Of a DNA stretch of 35,255 nucleotides, positions 24,424 to 30,927 are shown one piece after another; positions within the stretch are counted from its first letter, which is position 1, and every line of letters starts with the position of its first letter. Under the pieces are notes generated by a model. That model saw only the letters and a program-made list of their open reading frames with translations, searched no databases and was not told the origin of the DNA. Origin of the DNA: an uncultured Corynebacterium sp. (lineage in GTDB: Bacteria > Actinomycetota > Actinomycetes > Mycobacteriales > Mycobacteriaceae). Position numbers and translations under genes: made by a program. The stretch covers positions 1-35,255 of the forward strand of contig NZ_CAMICL010000021.1 of NCBI RefSeq assembly GCF_946221105.1, read 5' to 3'.

Positions 24424-24565
24424 GTGTCTCACTCCTTCGCGCTAAGCATTTGTGTGTTGTCTCACAGTAACCTACCCCCGGCCGGGGCAGAATTTCACGG
24501 GTATGCGACCGGGAGCGGACATCTGGTGCACGATTGAGGGGTATTTCGAGTGAAAGGGGACGGAC
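24424..24565. promoter_or_regulatory. mdh/tetR divergent promoter region
   Basis: This 142-bp spacer contains a CRP/GlxR-like site (24451-24466, listed separately) and a 12-bp palindrome CCCCGGCCGGGG (24476-24487). A purine-rich AAAGGGGA precedes the TetR gene's GTG. A possible mdh -10 is TAGGTT on the minus strand (24469-24474), next to the CRP-like site. The palindrome could be an operator for the TetR protein, but it is GC-only and may be chance. Confidence 0.45.
24451..24466. promoter_or_regulatory. CRP/GlxR-like operator upstream of mdh
   Basis: TGTGTGTTGTCTCACA matches the TGTG-N8-CACA architecture bound by CRP-type regulators. It agrees with the TGTGANNTANNTCACA form at all but two fixed positions. 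It lies 28 nt before the mdh start and immediately downstream of a possible -10, so repression is the likelier effect. GlxR is the corynebacterial CRP-type regulator; binding is inferred. Confidence 0.55.
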
Positions 24566-25303
24566 GTGACCGACGGTGCCGACGCGGCCTCCGCCGCGCC
24601 TTCCCCCGACGCCGTCGTCCACGCCGCCCTGACCGCGTTCGCCCGCAAAGGCTATTCGGGCGCGAAGGTGGAATCGCTGGCCAAGAAAACCGGCATGACC
24701 AAGCGGATGATTCACTACCACTTCGGCGACAAGCGCGGCCTCTACACCGCCGCGCTGCGCCTCGCGCTCGAGCAGCTGGCCCCGCCGGAGAACATCCTCA
24801 ACCGCTCGCACGCCGTGCCGGTGGAAGGGATGCGCCGCTTCGTAGACGCGCTCTACCACGCCTTTTTGCACAACCCCGACGCCGTGCGCCTGGTGCTGCG
24901 CGAAAACTTAGACCCGGCGATCGAAGCCGAAGACGCCTCGGTGCTCGCCGGCGTGCGCGACGTGACACTGCATGCGGAACGTCTACTGCTCGCCGGCCAG
25001 GATGCCGGCGCGTTCCGCCCCGGCATCACCGCGGTGGACCTGCTCACCCTGATCTCGTCGCTGTGCCTTTACCGCGTGGGCAACGCTGCCACCGCCAAGC
25101 ACGTCTTCGGCGTGGACACAGAAAGCCGCCGCAACATCGACGGCATGCGCCGCATGGTCATCGACGCCGTACTGGCGTTTCTGACCTCCAACATCTCCTA
25201 TTCCGGCTACGAGTCCTACCTCGAGGCCGCCCCCGCCCCCGCCGAGGACGCGGAGCCGGACGAACTATTCGACATCTACGGCGACGAGGGCTGGATCGTC
25301 TGA
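24566..25303 (+). CDS. TetR-family transcriptional regulator divergent from mdh
   Basis: The 245-residue protein has a TetR helix-turn-helix domain (VHAALTAFARKGYSGAKVESL, AKKTGMTKRMIHYHFGDKRGLYTAAL, about residues 17-65). A larger ligand domain with LLTLISSLCLYRVGNA and an unusual acidic C-terminal tail of about 35 residues follow. The GTG start has AAAGGGGA 5 nt upstream. A TetR gene is found next to mdh in C. glutamicum as well. The target and ligand are unknown; divergent placement makes mdh or its own gene possible targets. Confidence 0.9.
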   Translation: MTDGADAASAAPSPDAVVHAALTAFARKGYSGAKVESLAKKTGMTKRMIHYHFGDKRGLYTAALRLALEQLAPPENILNRSHAVPVEGMRRFVDALYHAFLHNPDAVRLVLRENLDPAIEAEDASVLAGVRDVTLHAERLLLAGQDAGAFRPGITAVDLLTLISSLCLYRVGNAATAKHVFGVDTESRRNIDGMRRMVIDAVLAFLTSNISYSGYESYLEAAPAPAEDAEPDELFDIYGDEGWIV

Positions 25304-25313
25304 CGGCCCGTCG

Positions 25314-26594
25314 CTAAGCAGACTGCTTCTCTTCGGCCTCGATGTACTTCGGCTCCCCCTCGCCGAGCGCCACCGCCTCGTCGACGACAACCTCGGCGAC
25401 GTTCTCGCGGTCCGGCAGCTCGTACATGATCGGCACGAGCAGCTCCTCCATGATCGCGCGCAGGCCGCGCGCACCCGTCTTGCGCTCCGCCGCCTTATCG
25501 GCGATCACGCCGAGCGCCCCGTCCGTGACAGTCAGCTCCGCACCATCCATGGCGAACAGGCGCTGGTACTGCTTGACCAACGAGTTCTTCGGCTCCGTAA
25601 GCACGCGCTTCATCGAATCGCGGTCCAGGTCGTTCACGTGCGCGAGGATGGGCAGACGGCCGATGAACTCCGGGATCAGGCCGAACTTGACCAGGTCGCC
25701 CGGCTGCACCTGGGCGAGCAGATCCGCCTCGTCGCGCTGCTCCTTCGAGTCGATCTCCGCACCGAAGCCGATGCCCTTCTTGCCCACGCGCTCCGCGACC
25801 ACCTTGTCCAGCCCGGCGAACGCGCCGGCGACGATGAACAGGATGTTCGTGGTGTCCACCTGGATGAACTCCTGGTTCGGGTGCTTGCGCCCGCCCTGCG
25901 GCGGCACGGACGCGGTGGTGCCCTCGAGGATCTTCAGCAGGGCCTGCTGCACGCCCTCGCCAGAGACGTCGCGGGTGATCGACGGGTTCTCGGACTTGCG
26001 CGAGATCTTGTCCACCTCGTCGACGTAGATGATGCCGTGCTGCGCGCGGTTGACGTCGAAATCCGCCGCCTGCAACAGCTTCAGCAGGATGTTCTCCACG
26101 TCCTCGCCGACGTAACCGGCCTCGGTGAGGCTGGTGGCGTCCGCGATGGCAAACGGAACATTCAACATGCGCGCCAGCGTCTGCGCCAGGTACGTCTTGC
26201 CCGAGCCGGTGGGGCCGAGCAGGAGGATGTTGGACTTGGCGATTTCCACGTCCTCGTCGCGCTTACGGCTGGACACATTGGAGCCCTCGGCCTTGATGCG
26301 CTTGTAGTGGTTGTACACCGCCACGGCGAGCGTGCGCTTCGCTGTGTCTTGGCCGATGACGTACTCGTCCAGAAACGCCGTGATCTCGCTCGGGCGCGGC
26401 AGACGGTCCGGGTCGTCCGCGTCCTTGGTGTTCTGCGCGCCGGCGAGCTCTTCCTCGATGATCTCGTTGCACAGCTCGATGCACTCGTCGCAGATGTAGA
26501 CGCCGCCACCGGCGATGAGCTTGCGCACCTGCTGCTGGCTCTTCCCGCAGAAAGAGCACTTGAGCAGGTTCGCGCTGTCGTGCGTAGTTGCCAT
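25314..26594 (-). CDS. clpX: ClpX, ATP-dependent unfoldase of the ClpXP protease
   Basis: ClpX recognises, unfolds and threads substrates into ClpP. The 426-residue protein has the N-terminal zinc-binding domain with Cys13, 16, 35 and 38, Walker A GPTGSGKT (127-134), Walker B IIYVDEVDK, the pore and ClpP-binding loop region (KKGIGFGAE, providing the IGF tripeptide) and the sensor 2 segment GARGLRAIMEELL. It converges on a TetR gene with a 10-bp gap and no visible terminator. Its partner peptidases clpP1 and clpP2 lie about 0.9-2.1 kb upstream on the same strand, separated by a plus-strand lipoprotein gene. Confidence 0.98.
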   Translation of the reverse strand: MATTHDSANLLKCSFCGKSQQQVRKLIAGGGVYICDECIELCNEIIEEELAGAQNTKDADDPDRLPRPSEITAFLDEYVIGQDTAKRTLAVAVYNHYKRIKAEGSNVSSRKRDEDVEIAKSNILLLGPTGSGKTYLAQTLARMLNVPFAIADATSLTEAGYVGEDVENILLKLLQAADFDVNRAQHGIIYVDEVDKISRKSENPSITRDVSGEGVQQALLKILEGTTASVPPQGGRKHPNQEFIQVDTTNILFIVAGAFAGLDKVVAERVGKKGIGFGAEIDSKEQRDEADLLAQVQPGDLVKFGLIPEFIGRLPILAHVNDLDRDSMKRVLTEPKNSLVKQYQRLFAMDGAELTVTDGALGVIADKAAERKTGARGLRAIMEELLVPIMYELPDRENVAEVVVDEAVALGEGEPKYIEAEEKQSA

Positions 26595-26779
26595 ATGCGC
26601 CTATCTACTCCCGTCTTCGGTCAATCCCCACCGAGTGTAATCGGTGCGTCAAACCATAGCTTTCACGCCACAAAGGGGCCACGACACAGTTCTCTGGGGG
26701 CCAATCCGCTAGCCTGTACACGTTAAACAATCGTGCCCATCGGTGCCCCAAAGCTGAGCACCCCGAAAGGAACCGATCC
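26595..26779. promoter_or_regulatory. clpX/lipoprotein divergent intergenic region
   Basis: No gene is seen in these 185 bp. On the clpX side, an 18-bp inverted repeat CACCGA-GTGTAA-TCGGTG (26629-26646) lies 35 bp before the start and could be an operator. TAGATA lies 7 nt before the clpX ATG, with no Shine-Dalgarno, so a leaderless mRNA is possible. On the other side, AT-rich GTTAAACAAT (26721-26730) may be part of the lipoprotein promoter, and AAAGG precedes its GTG. Confidence 0.4.
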
Positions 26780-27421
26780 GTGAATCGCAGCCGCACACTT
26801 TCTGCCTTCGCCGCAGCCGCCATCGCCGCGTCGCTGCTAGCCGGTTGCTCGGACTCCGGCGCGGACGTAGAGCCCCTGGCGGAGCCGATGCTGGACTTCC
26901 CGCAGACCAGCACCACTGCCACCCCGACGCCGACGACCACAAAGGCCGACGACGAGGAGGAGACGACCACTTCGTCGTCCACCACCAAGAAGTCCTCGGA
27001 GTCGTCCTCCACCAAGACGTCGACGTCCACGCGCACCTCCACCAAGTCCAGCTCGAAGCGCTCGGAGTCCCGCAGCTCCAACAACTCCGACTCTGACAAC
27101 GCAGCACGTGAGCCGGAGCCGGTGCGTGAAACGATCGTCGACGACCGCCCCGGCGCCACCTGCGCATGGCCCACCCAGGGCGCGTCTTCCGGCAACCAGG
27201 AGTACAGCACGTTCTGCGACCGCGAATGGGCCCGCACCGTCACCTCCGACGGCCAGGACTACTACTGGGCCGCCAAGGGCCAGGGCTGGGTCTCCGTCGA
27301 CCCCGTCACCACCGACGAGGGCGGCGTCTGCTGGAAGCGCGAAGACTTCGAAGCTGCACCGGAGGCCATCCGCAACGCCGTGGCATTCTGCGACCCGGCA
27401 TCCGGGGAGACGGCGGAGTAG
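26780..27421 (+). CDS. Secreted lipoprotein with a Ser/Thr/Lys-rich stalk
   Basis: The 213-residue protein has a lipoprotein signal peptide with lipobox LLAGC (Cys at about 23). A low-complexity stalk of about 75 residues, rich in Ser, Thr, Lys and acidic residues, follows. The C-terminal domain of roughly 95 residues (ATCAWPTQGASSGNQEYSTF onward) has three Cys and several Trp/Tyr. The domain is not one I recognise. The stalk suggests a domain held away from the membrane across the mycolate envelope. The GTG at 26780 has AAAGG 9 nt upstream. It is the only plus-strand gene within the clp block and ends at a bidirectional terminator. Confidence 0.8.
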   Translation: MNRSRTLSAFAAAAIAASLLAGCSDSGADVEPLAEPMLDFPQTSTTATPTPTTTKADDEEETTTSSSTTKKSSESSSTKTSTSTRTSTKSSSKRSESRSSNNSDSDNAAREPEPVRETIVDDRPGATCAWPTQGASSGNQEYSTFCDREWARTVTSDGQDYYWAAKGQGWVSVDPVTTDEGGVCWKREDFEAAPEAIRNAVAFCDPASGETAE

Positions 27422-27440
27422 CCGGAGGTCGTCGCAAAGC

Positions 27441-27473
27441 AAAACGCGCCCGGAAGTGAACCGGGCGCGTTTT
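27441..27473. terminator. Bidirectional terminator between the lipoprotein gene and clpP2
   Basis: A perfect 13-bp inverted repeat (27441-27453 and 27461-27473, loop AAGTGAA) has AAAA on one side and TTTTT on the other. It therefore forms an intrinsic terminator for both convergent transcripts. Confidence 0.95.
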
Positions 27474-27482
27474 TATGTGCTC

Positions 27483-28103
27483 TTAGCCGTTGAGCTTGCG
27501 GTAATCAAAGACCTGGTCGATGATGCCGTACTCCACCGCCTCGGTGGCGGTGAGGATCTTGTCGCGGTCCGTGTCGATGCGGACCTGCTCCGACGTGCGG
27601 CCGGTGTGGTGCGCGAGCGTGTCCTCCATGAGGCGGCGCATGCGCTCGATCTCCGCGGCCTGGATCTCCAGGTCAGACACCTGCCCCTGGGTACCCTGGG
27701 TCGCCGGCTGGTGGATCAGCACACGGGAGTTCGGCAGCGCGGCACGCTTGCCCGGCGCACCCGCGGCGAGGATCACCGCAGCGGCCGACGCGGCCTGGCC
27801 CAGGCAGACAGTCTGCACATCCGGGCGGACGTACTGCATCGTGTCGTAGATCGCCATCAGCGCGGTGAACGAGCCGCCCGGGGAGTTGATGTACATCGTG
27901 ATGTCGCGGTCCGGGTCCTGGGACTCCAGCACCAGAAGCTGCGCCATGATGTCGTTCGCCGACGTGTCGTCCACCTGGGTGCCCAGGAAGACAATGCGCT
28001 CCTCGAACAGCTTGCCGTACGGGTCGATCTGCTTCGTGCCGAAGCTCGTTTCCTCCAGGAACTGCGGCAGCACGTAGCGGGAGTTGGGCATCTGGAAAGT
28101 CAT
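27483..28103 (-). CDS. clpP2: ClpP2, ATP-dependent Clp protease proteolytic subunit
   Basis: This is a 206-residue serine peptidase subunit that assembles with ClpP1 into the mixed tetradecamer of actinobacteria. The catalytic triad is Ser106 (LGQAASAAAV), His131 (LIHQPATQG) and Asp181 (DTDRDK). The N-terminus is longer than in ClpP1 (MTFQMPNSRYVLPQFLEETS) and is probably processed. It follows clpP1 by 30 nt. It is assigned as clpP2 because it lies second in the tig-clpP1-clpP2 order. Confidence 0.96.
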   Translation of the reverse strand: MTFQMPNSRYVLPQFLEETSFGTKQIDPYGKLFEERIVFLGTQVDDTSANDIMAQLLVLESQDPDRDITMYINSPGGSFTALMAIYDTMQYVRPDVQTVCLGQAASAAAVILAAGAPGKRAALPNSRVLIHQPATQGTQGQVSDLEIQAAEIERMRRLMEDTLAHHTGRTSEQVRIDTDRDKILTATEAVEYGIIDQVFDYRKLNG

Positions 28104-28133
28104 AGTGGGTGTCTCCTTAATTCCTCGTGTGCC

Positions 28134-28730
28134 TTAGTTCTCGCCGATGGAGTGCTCGCCGGCCTGGGCCGCGTTCTCGATGACGTGATCCACGATGCCG
28201 TACTCCTTCGCCTGCATGGCGTTGAACCAGCGGTCGCGGTCCGAATCCTTCGTGATCTGCTCGAAGGTCTGGCCCGTGTGCTCCGCAATGAGCTGCGCCA
28301 TCTCGCGCTTCGTCTCCGCGAACTGCTCCGCCTGGATGGCAATGTCGGCCGCGGTGCCGCCGACACCCGCGGACGGCTGGTGCATCATAATGCGCGCGTG
28401 CGGCAGGGCGTAACGCTTGCCCTTCGTGCCGCCCGAGAGCAGGAACTGGCCCATCGACGCCGCCAGGCCCATGCCGTAGGTGGCGATGTCGCACGGGGAG
28501 TACTTCATCGTGTCGTAAATCGCCATACCGGCGGTGACGGAACCTCCCGGCGAGTTGATGTAGAGGTTGATATCGCGCGTCGGATCCTCCGCCGACAACA
28601 GCAGAATCTGGGCGCACAGCTTATTGGCGATCTCGTCGTCCACCTGCTGGCCCAGGAAAATAATGCGCTCCCGGAGGAGACGCTCATAAACGGAGTCTCC
28701 CAGGTTCATGCCTTGGGTCGGGGAAGTCAT
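28134..28730 (-). CDS. clpP1: ClpP1, ATP-dependent Clp protease proteolytic subunit
   Basis: This 198-residue peptidase is paired with ClpP2. The triad is Ser92 (GLAASMGQF), His117 (MMHQPSAG) and Asp166 (KDSDRDRW). The Clp signature INSPGGSVTAGMAIYDTM is present. In mycobacteria ClpP1 and ClpP2 are both needed for activity, and the same is expected here. A ClgR-like operator is found 72 bp upstream, fitting stress control of the operon. Confidence 0.96.
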   Translation of the reverse strand: MTSPTQGMNLGDSVYERLLRERIIFLGQQVDDEIANKLCAQILLLSAEDPTRDINLYINSPGGSVTAGMAIYDTMKYSPCDIATYGMGLAASMGQFLLSGGTKGKRYALPHARIMMHQPSAGVGGTAADIAIQAEQFAETKREMAQLIAEHTGQTFEQITKDSDRDRWFNAMQAKEYGIVDHVIENAAQAGEHSIGEN

Positions 28731-28801
28731 AACAGACGCTCCTTTGCTAGTTCATCCGGTAACGCCACTACCCTACTCGGGTGATTCTGTATCTCCGAGC
28801 C

Positions 28802-28819
28802 TGTTCGCTACCGGCGTAC
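28802..28819. promoter_or_regulatory. ClgR-like operator upstream of clpP1
   Basis: TGTTCGCTACCGGCGTAC contains CGCT-ACC-GGCG with flanking A/T bases. It agrees with the ClgR operator as I recall it (WNNWCGCYNANRGCGWWS) at every fixed position but one. ClgR activates clpP1P2 and clpC in C. glutamicum. The site is 72 bp before the clpP1 ATG. Confidence 0.6.
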
Positions 28820-28936
28820 GGGTCGGTGTTTGGGGCGAGTTCCTGACAAATCACGGCAGCCGTTTGCGGCGACCTGGGGCTATCGGGGCCGCCTGACAGA
28901 TTCCGCCGCGAAGTGTCGGGGTGGGGGTGGTTGTGC

Positions 28937-29054
28937 GGGATAGTTCACCGGCGGATGAACTATCCCACATCGGGGTCGCGCGCGACCTGGGCAAAGTGAA
29001 CTATTTGCCCGACCAGTGCGCACAAGTTCACGAAACCGGCCCGGACGAGTGAAC
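28937..29054. repeat. Cluster of three GTGAAC/GTTCAC hairpins
   Basis: Hairpin 1 has a perfect 11-bp stem, GGGATAGTTCA (28937-28947) and TGAACTATCCC (28956-28966), with an 8-nt loop. Hairpin 2 has a perfect 7-bp stem, GGGCAAA (28989-28995) and TTTGCCC (29004-29010), with the 8-nt loop GTGAACTA. Hairpin 3 is looser: GTTCAC (29026-29031) and GTGAAC (29049-29054). Thus AGTTCA/TGAACT-type sequence occurs five times in 120 bp, in stems or loops. No T-run follows any of them, so they do not look like plain terminators. The function is unknown. Confidence 0.65.
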
Positions 29055-29070
29055 AATCCTGCAGGAACAA

Positions 29071-29105
29071 CAAAAGCGGCCGGGGCAACACCATGCCCCG
29101 GCCGC
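29071..29105 (-). terminator. Terminator after tig
   Basis: A perfect 11-bp stem, GCGGCCGGGGC (29076-29086) with 29095-29105, and an 8-nt loop are followed on the minus strand by TTTTG. It lies 12 nt past the tig stop. Confidence 0.85.
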
Positions 29106-29117
29106 TCAGAGAACGGC

Positions 29118-30473
29118 TTAGTTCTCCTCGGACTCTTCAGCCTCGTCCTCTTCGATCTCGCCGAAGTACTCGTTCGGGTCGACCTTGTTGCCGGCCTCGT
29201 CCTCGACCTGGGTGCGGGAGATGGCGATGGCCAGGGCCTTGCCGCGGCGCACGTCGGAGAACAGGTTGGCAATCTGGCCGGACTGCTGCAGCTGGGCCAC
29301 GAACTGGTTCGGGTCCATGCCGTAGGACTGCGCGGTGAACAGGATGTGGTCGGTCAGCTCCTGCTGGGAAACCTCCGGCTGCTCCTGCTCGGCCACAGCG
29401 TCGAGGAACAGCTGGGTGCGCACAGACTCTTCGGCCTGCTCGCGGGACTGCTTGTCAAACTCCTCGCGGGTGGTGCCCTGCGCCTCGAGCAGCTGGGCGA
29501 ACGCGTTCTCGTCGTGCGCCATCTGGCCCAGCAGCTGGTGCAGCTGGTTGTGCACCTGCTCGTCCACCACGGACTCCGGCAGAGCGAACGTGGACTCTGC
29601 CAGGGCAGCCTTGAGCACCTCGTCGCGGATGTCCGCGGCCTGCTTGGCCTTGGCGTTCTCCTCGACCTGCTCGCGGGTGGAGTTGCGCAGCTCCTCGACG
29701 GTGTCGAACTCGGACGCCATCTGCGCGAAGTCGTCGTCAAGCTCCGGAAGCTTACGCTCCTTGGTCTGCTGGACGTGGACCTTCACGGTCGCCTTCTCGC
29801 CCTTGTGCTCGCCGTACTTGATCTCGGACTCGAACTCGTTGTCCTCGTCGGTCTTCATGCCGCGCAGCGCGGTGTCCAGGCCCTTCATCAGGTCGTCGGC
29901 GCCGACGCGGTAGGTCAGGCCCTCGGCGGAAGCCTCGTCGAGCTTCTCGCCGTCGACGGTGGCCTCGAGGTCGATGATGGCGTAGTCGTCGGTCTTCAGC
30001 TTGCGCTTGGTGTCCTTCAGCTCACCAAAGCGCTCGCGGAGGTTGTCCAGCTCGGCGTCGACCGCTTCGTCGTCAAGCTTGAGCTCCGGGACCTTCACGG
30101 AAATCTTGGAGAAGTCCGGCACCTCGATCTCCGGGCGCACATCGACCTCGGCGGTGAACTCGACGACGTCGTTGTCCTCGATCTTGGTGACCTCGATCTC
30201 CGGCTGGCCCAGCGGGTTGATCTCGTTTTCTGCCAGGGCCTGCTCGTAGCGGGTCGGCAGCATGTCGTTGACGACCTGCTCCAGGATCGGGCCGCGGCCG
30301 AAGCGAGCGTCGATGAGCTGGCGCGGAGCCTTGCCACGACGGAAGCCCGGGATGTTGACCTGCTGGGCGATGGCCTTGTAGGCCTGGTCAATTTCCTTGC
30401 CCAGCTCGTCGAACGGCACGCTGACGTTGAGCTTCACGCGGGTGTCGCTGAGCTTGTCGACGGAAGTCTTCAC
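29118..30473 (-). CDS. tig: Trigger factor, ribosome-associated chaperone
   Basis: Trigger factor binds the ribosome exit site and assists folding of nascent proteins, with peptidyl-prolyl isomerase activity. The 451-residue protein has the ribosome-binding loop GFRRGKAPRQLI (near residue 44), an FKBP-type domain (about 155-240, DYAIIDLEATVDGEKLD), and a helical C-terminal chaperone domain. It ends in an acidic tail (EIEEDEAEESEEN) typical of actinobacteria. The GTG start has AGGAG 6 nt upstream. It precedes clpP1P2, the widely conserved tig-clpP order, but a terminator and a long spacer separate the two units here. Confidence 0.97.
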   Translation of the reverse strand: MKTSVDKLSDTRVKLNVSVPFDELGKEIDQAYKAIAQQVNIPGFRRGKAPRQLIDARFGRGPILEQVVNDMLPTRYEQALAENEINPLGQPEIEVTKIEDNDVVEFTAEVDVRPEIEVPDFSKISVKVPELKLDDEAVDAELDNLRERFGELKDTKRKLKTDDYAIIDLEATVDGEKLDEASAEGLTYRVGADDLMKGLDTALRGMKTDEDNEFESEIKYGEHKGEKATVKVHVQQTKERKLPELDDDFAQMASEFDTVEELRNSTREQVEENAKAKQAADIRDEVLKAALAESTFALPESVVDEQVHNQLHQLLGQMAHDENAFAQLLEAQGTTREEFDKQSREQAEESVRTQLFLDAVAEQEQPEVSQQELTDHILFTAQSYGMDPNQFVAQLQQSGQIANLFSDVRRGKALAIAISRTQVEDEAGNKVDPNEYFGEIEEDEAEESEEN

Positions 30474-30523
30474 GGATTTCTCCTGTACTAGATCGAAACA
30501 ACGTTTGTCAGATGTTTATATGT

Positions 30524-30552
30524 GGCGGGCCCGCGTAAATCACGGGCCCGCC
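30524..30552 (-). terminator. Hairpin after tRNA-Pro
   Basis: A perfect 10-bp GC stem, GGCGGGCCCG (30524-30533) with CGGGCCCGCC (30543-30552), and a 9-nt loop lie directly after the tRNA-Pro CCA end. Only an A/T-mixed stretch (ACATATAAAC) follows on the minus strand, so termination strength is uncertain. Confidence 0.65.
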
Positions 30553-30553
30553 T

Positions 30554-30630
30554 TGGTCGGGGCGACAGGATTTGAACCTGCGACCCCCTGCTCCCAAAGC
30601 AGGTGCGCTACCAAGCTGCGCCACGCCCCG
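30554..30630 (-). tRNA. tRNA-Pro (anticodon UGG)
   Basis: The cloverleaf is complete on the minus strand. The acceptor is CGGGGCG paired with CGCCCCG. The anticodon stem is CCTGC/GCAGG with loop TTTGGGA, giving anticodon TGG. The T arm is GCAGGTTCGAATCCTGT-like, with the standard GGTTCGAATCC. The discriminator is A and the CCA end is encoded (30554-30556). It reads CCA and, by wobble, other proline codons. A promoter lies upstream at 30691-30718. Confidence 0.97.
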
Positions 30631-30682
30631 TTGCGGCAAAACCGCACGGTGTGAACCACATCCGTTGAACGTGTGTAGTTCA

Positions 30683-30718
30683 GGACAGTCATTGTAGCGG
30701 TGCTTGAATCACTGTCCG
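30683..30718 (-). promoter_or_regulatory. tRNA-Pro promoter overlapped by an imperfect palindrome
   Basis: On the minus strand, -10 TACAAT (30691-30696) and -35 CGGACA (30713-30718) are 16 bp apart, a good housekeeping promoter. Starting transcription near 30684 leaves a leader of about 53 nt. An inverted repeat, GGACAGTCATT (30683-30693) and AATCACTGTCC (30707-30717), matches at 10 of 11 positions and covers both promoter boxes. Confidence 0.65.
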
Positions 30719-30730
30719 CATTAAGGGCAC

Positions 30731-30762
30731 AAAAACACCGGCCCCGCAACCGGAACCGGTGT
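30731..30762 (-). terminator. Terminator after tRNA-Gly
   Basis: A stem formed by ACACCGG (30735-30741) and CCGGTGT (30756-30762) is followed on the minus strand by TTTTT. It begins 6 nt after the tRNA-Gly CCA end. Confidence 0.75.
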
Positions 30763-30768
30763 CTTGTG

Positions 30769-30843
30769 TGGAGGGAATGACGGGAATCGAACCCGCGTCT
30801 TCAGCTTGGAAGGCTGAGGTATTAGCCACTATACGACATTCCC
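30769..30843 (-). tRNA. tRNA-Gly (anticodon UCC)
   Basis: The cloverleaf is complete on the minus strand. The acceptor is GGGAATG paired with CATTCCC. The anticodon stem is TCAGC/GCTGA with loop CTTCCAA, giving anticodon TCC. The T loop is GGGTTCGATTCCC. The discriminator is T and CCA is encoded (30769-30771). A promoter with -10 TAAAGT (30872-30877) and -35 TTGGTT (30896-30901), 18 bp apart on the minus strand, precedes it. Confidence 0.97.
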
Positions 30844-30871
30844 AGGCGCCAAAACTGCTGCGCTGTGCGGA

Positions 30872-30901
30872 ACTTTAGCGCAGGCGCATGCGTTGAACCA
30901 A
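30872..30901 (-). promoter_or_regulatory. Predicted tRNA-Gly promoter
   Basis: On the minus strand, -35 TTGGTT (30896-30901), an 18-bp spacer and -10 TAAAGT (30872-30877) lie 29 nt before the tRNA. The -35 is weak. The same 84-bp spacer must also hold the promoter of the divergent membrane-protein gene. Confidence 0.5.
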
Positions 30902-30927
30902 ACACGAACGATTTTCTAGGAGGAGCC

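Larger units (their letters stand above)
28731..29075. other. clpP1-tig intergenic region with hairpin repeats
   Basis: These 345 bp hold no convincing gene. The clpP1 side contains the ClgR-like site and presumably the promoter. The tig side contains three hairpins that share GTGAAC/GTTCAC sequences (28937-29054, listed as a repeat). A short open frame at 28708-28896 lacks a ribosome-binding site and family likeness, and I do not call it. Confidence 0.6.

Noticed and set aside
24476..24487. CCCCGGCCGGGG palindrome as a firm TetR operator
   Set aside because: GC-only palindromes arise often in this base composition, so it is mentioned only as a possibility within the intergenic feature.
28708..28896. 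A 62-codon plus-strand frame in the clpP1-tig gap
   Set aside because: It has no ribosome-binding site, no family likeness, and overlaps the clpP1 start and ClgR-like site.
30397..30654. A short plus-strand frame across the tRNA-Pro region
   Set aside because: It runs through the tRNA gene and its hairpin; the peptide simply reflects tRNA sequence.
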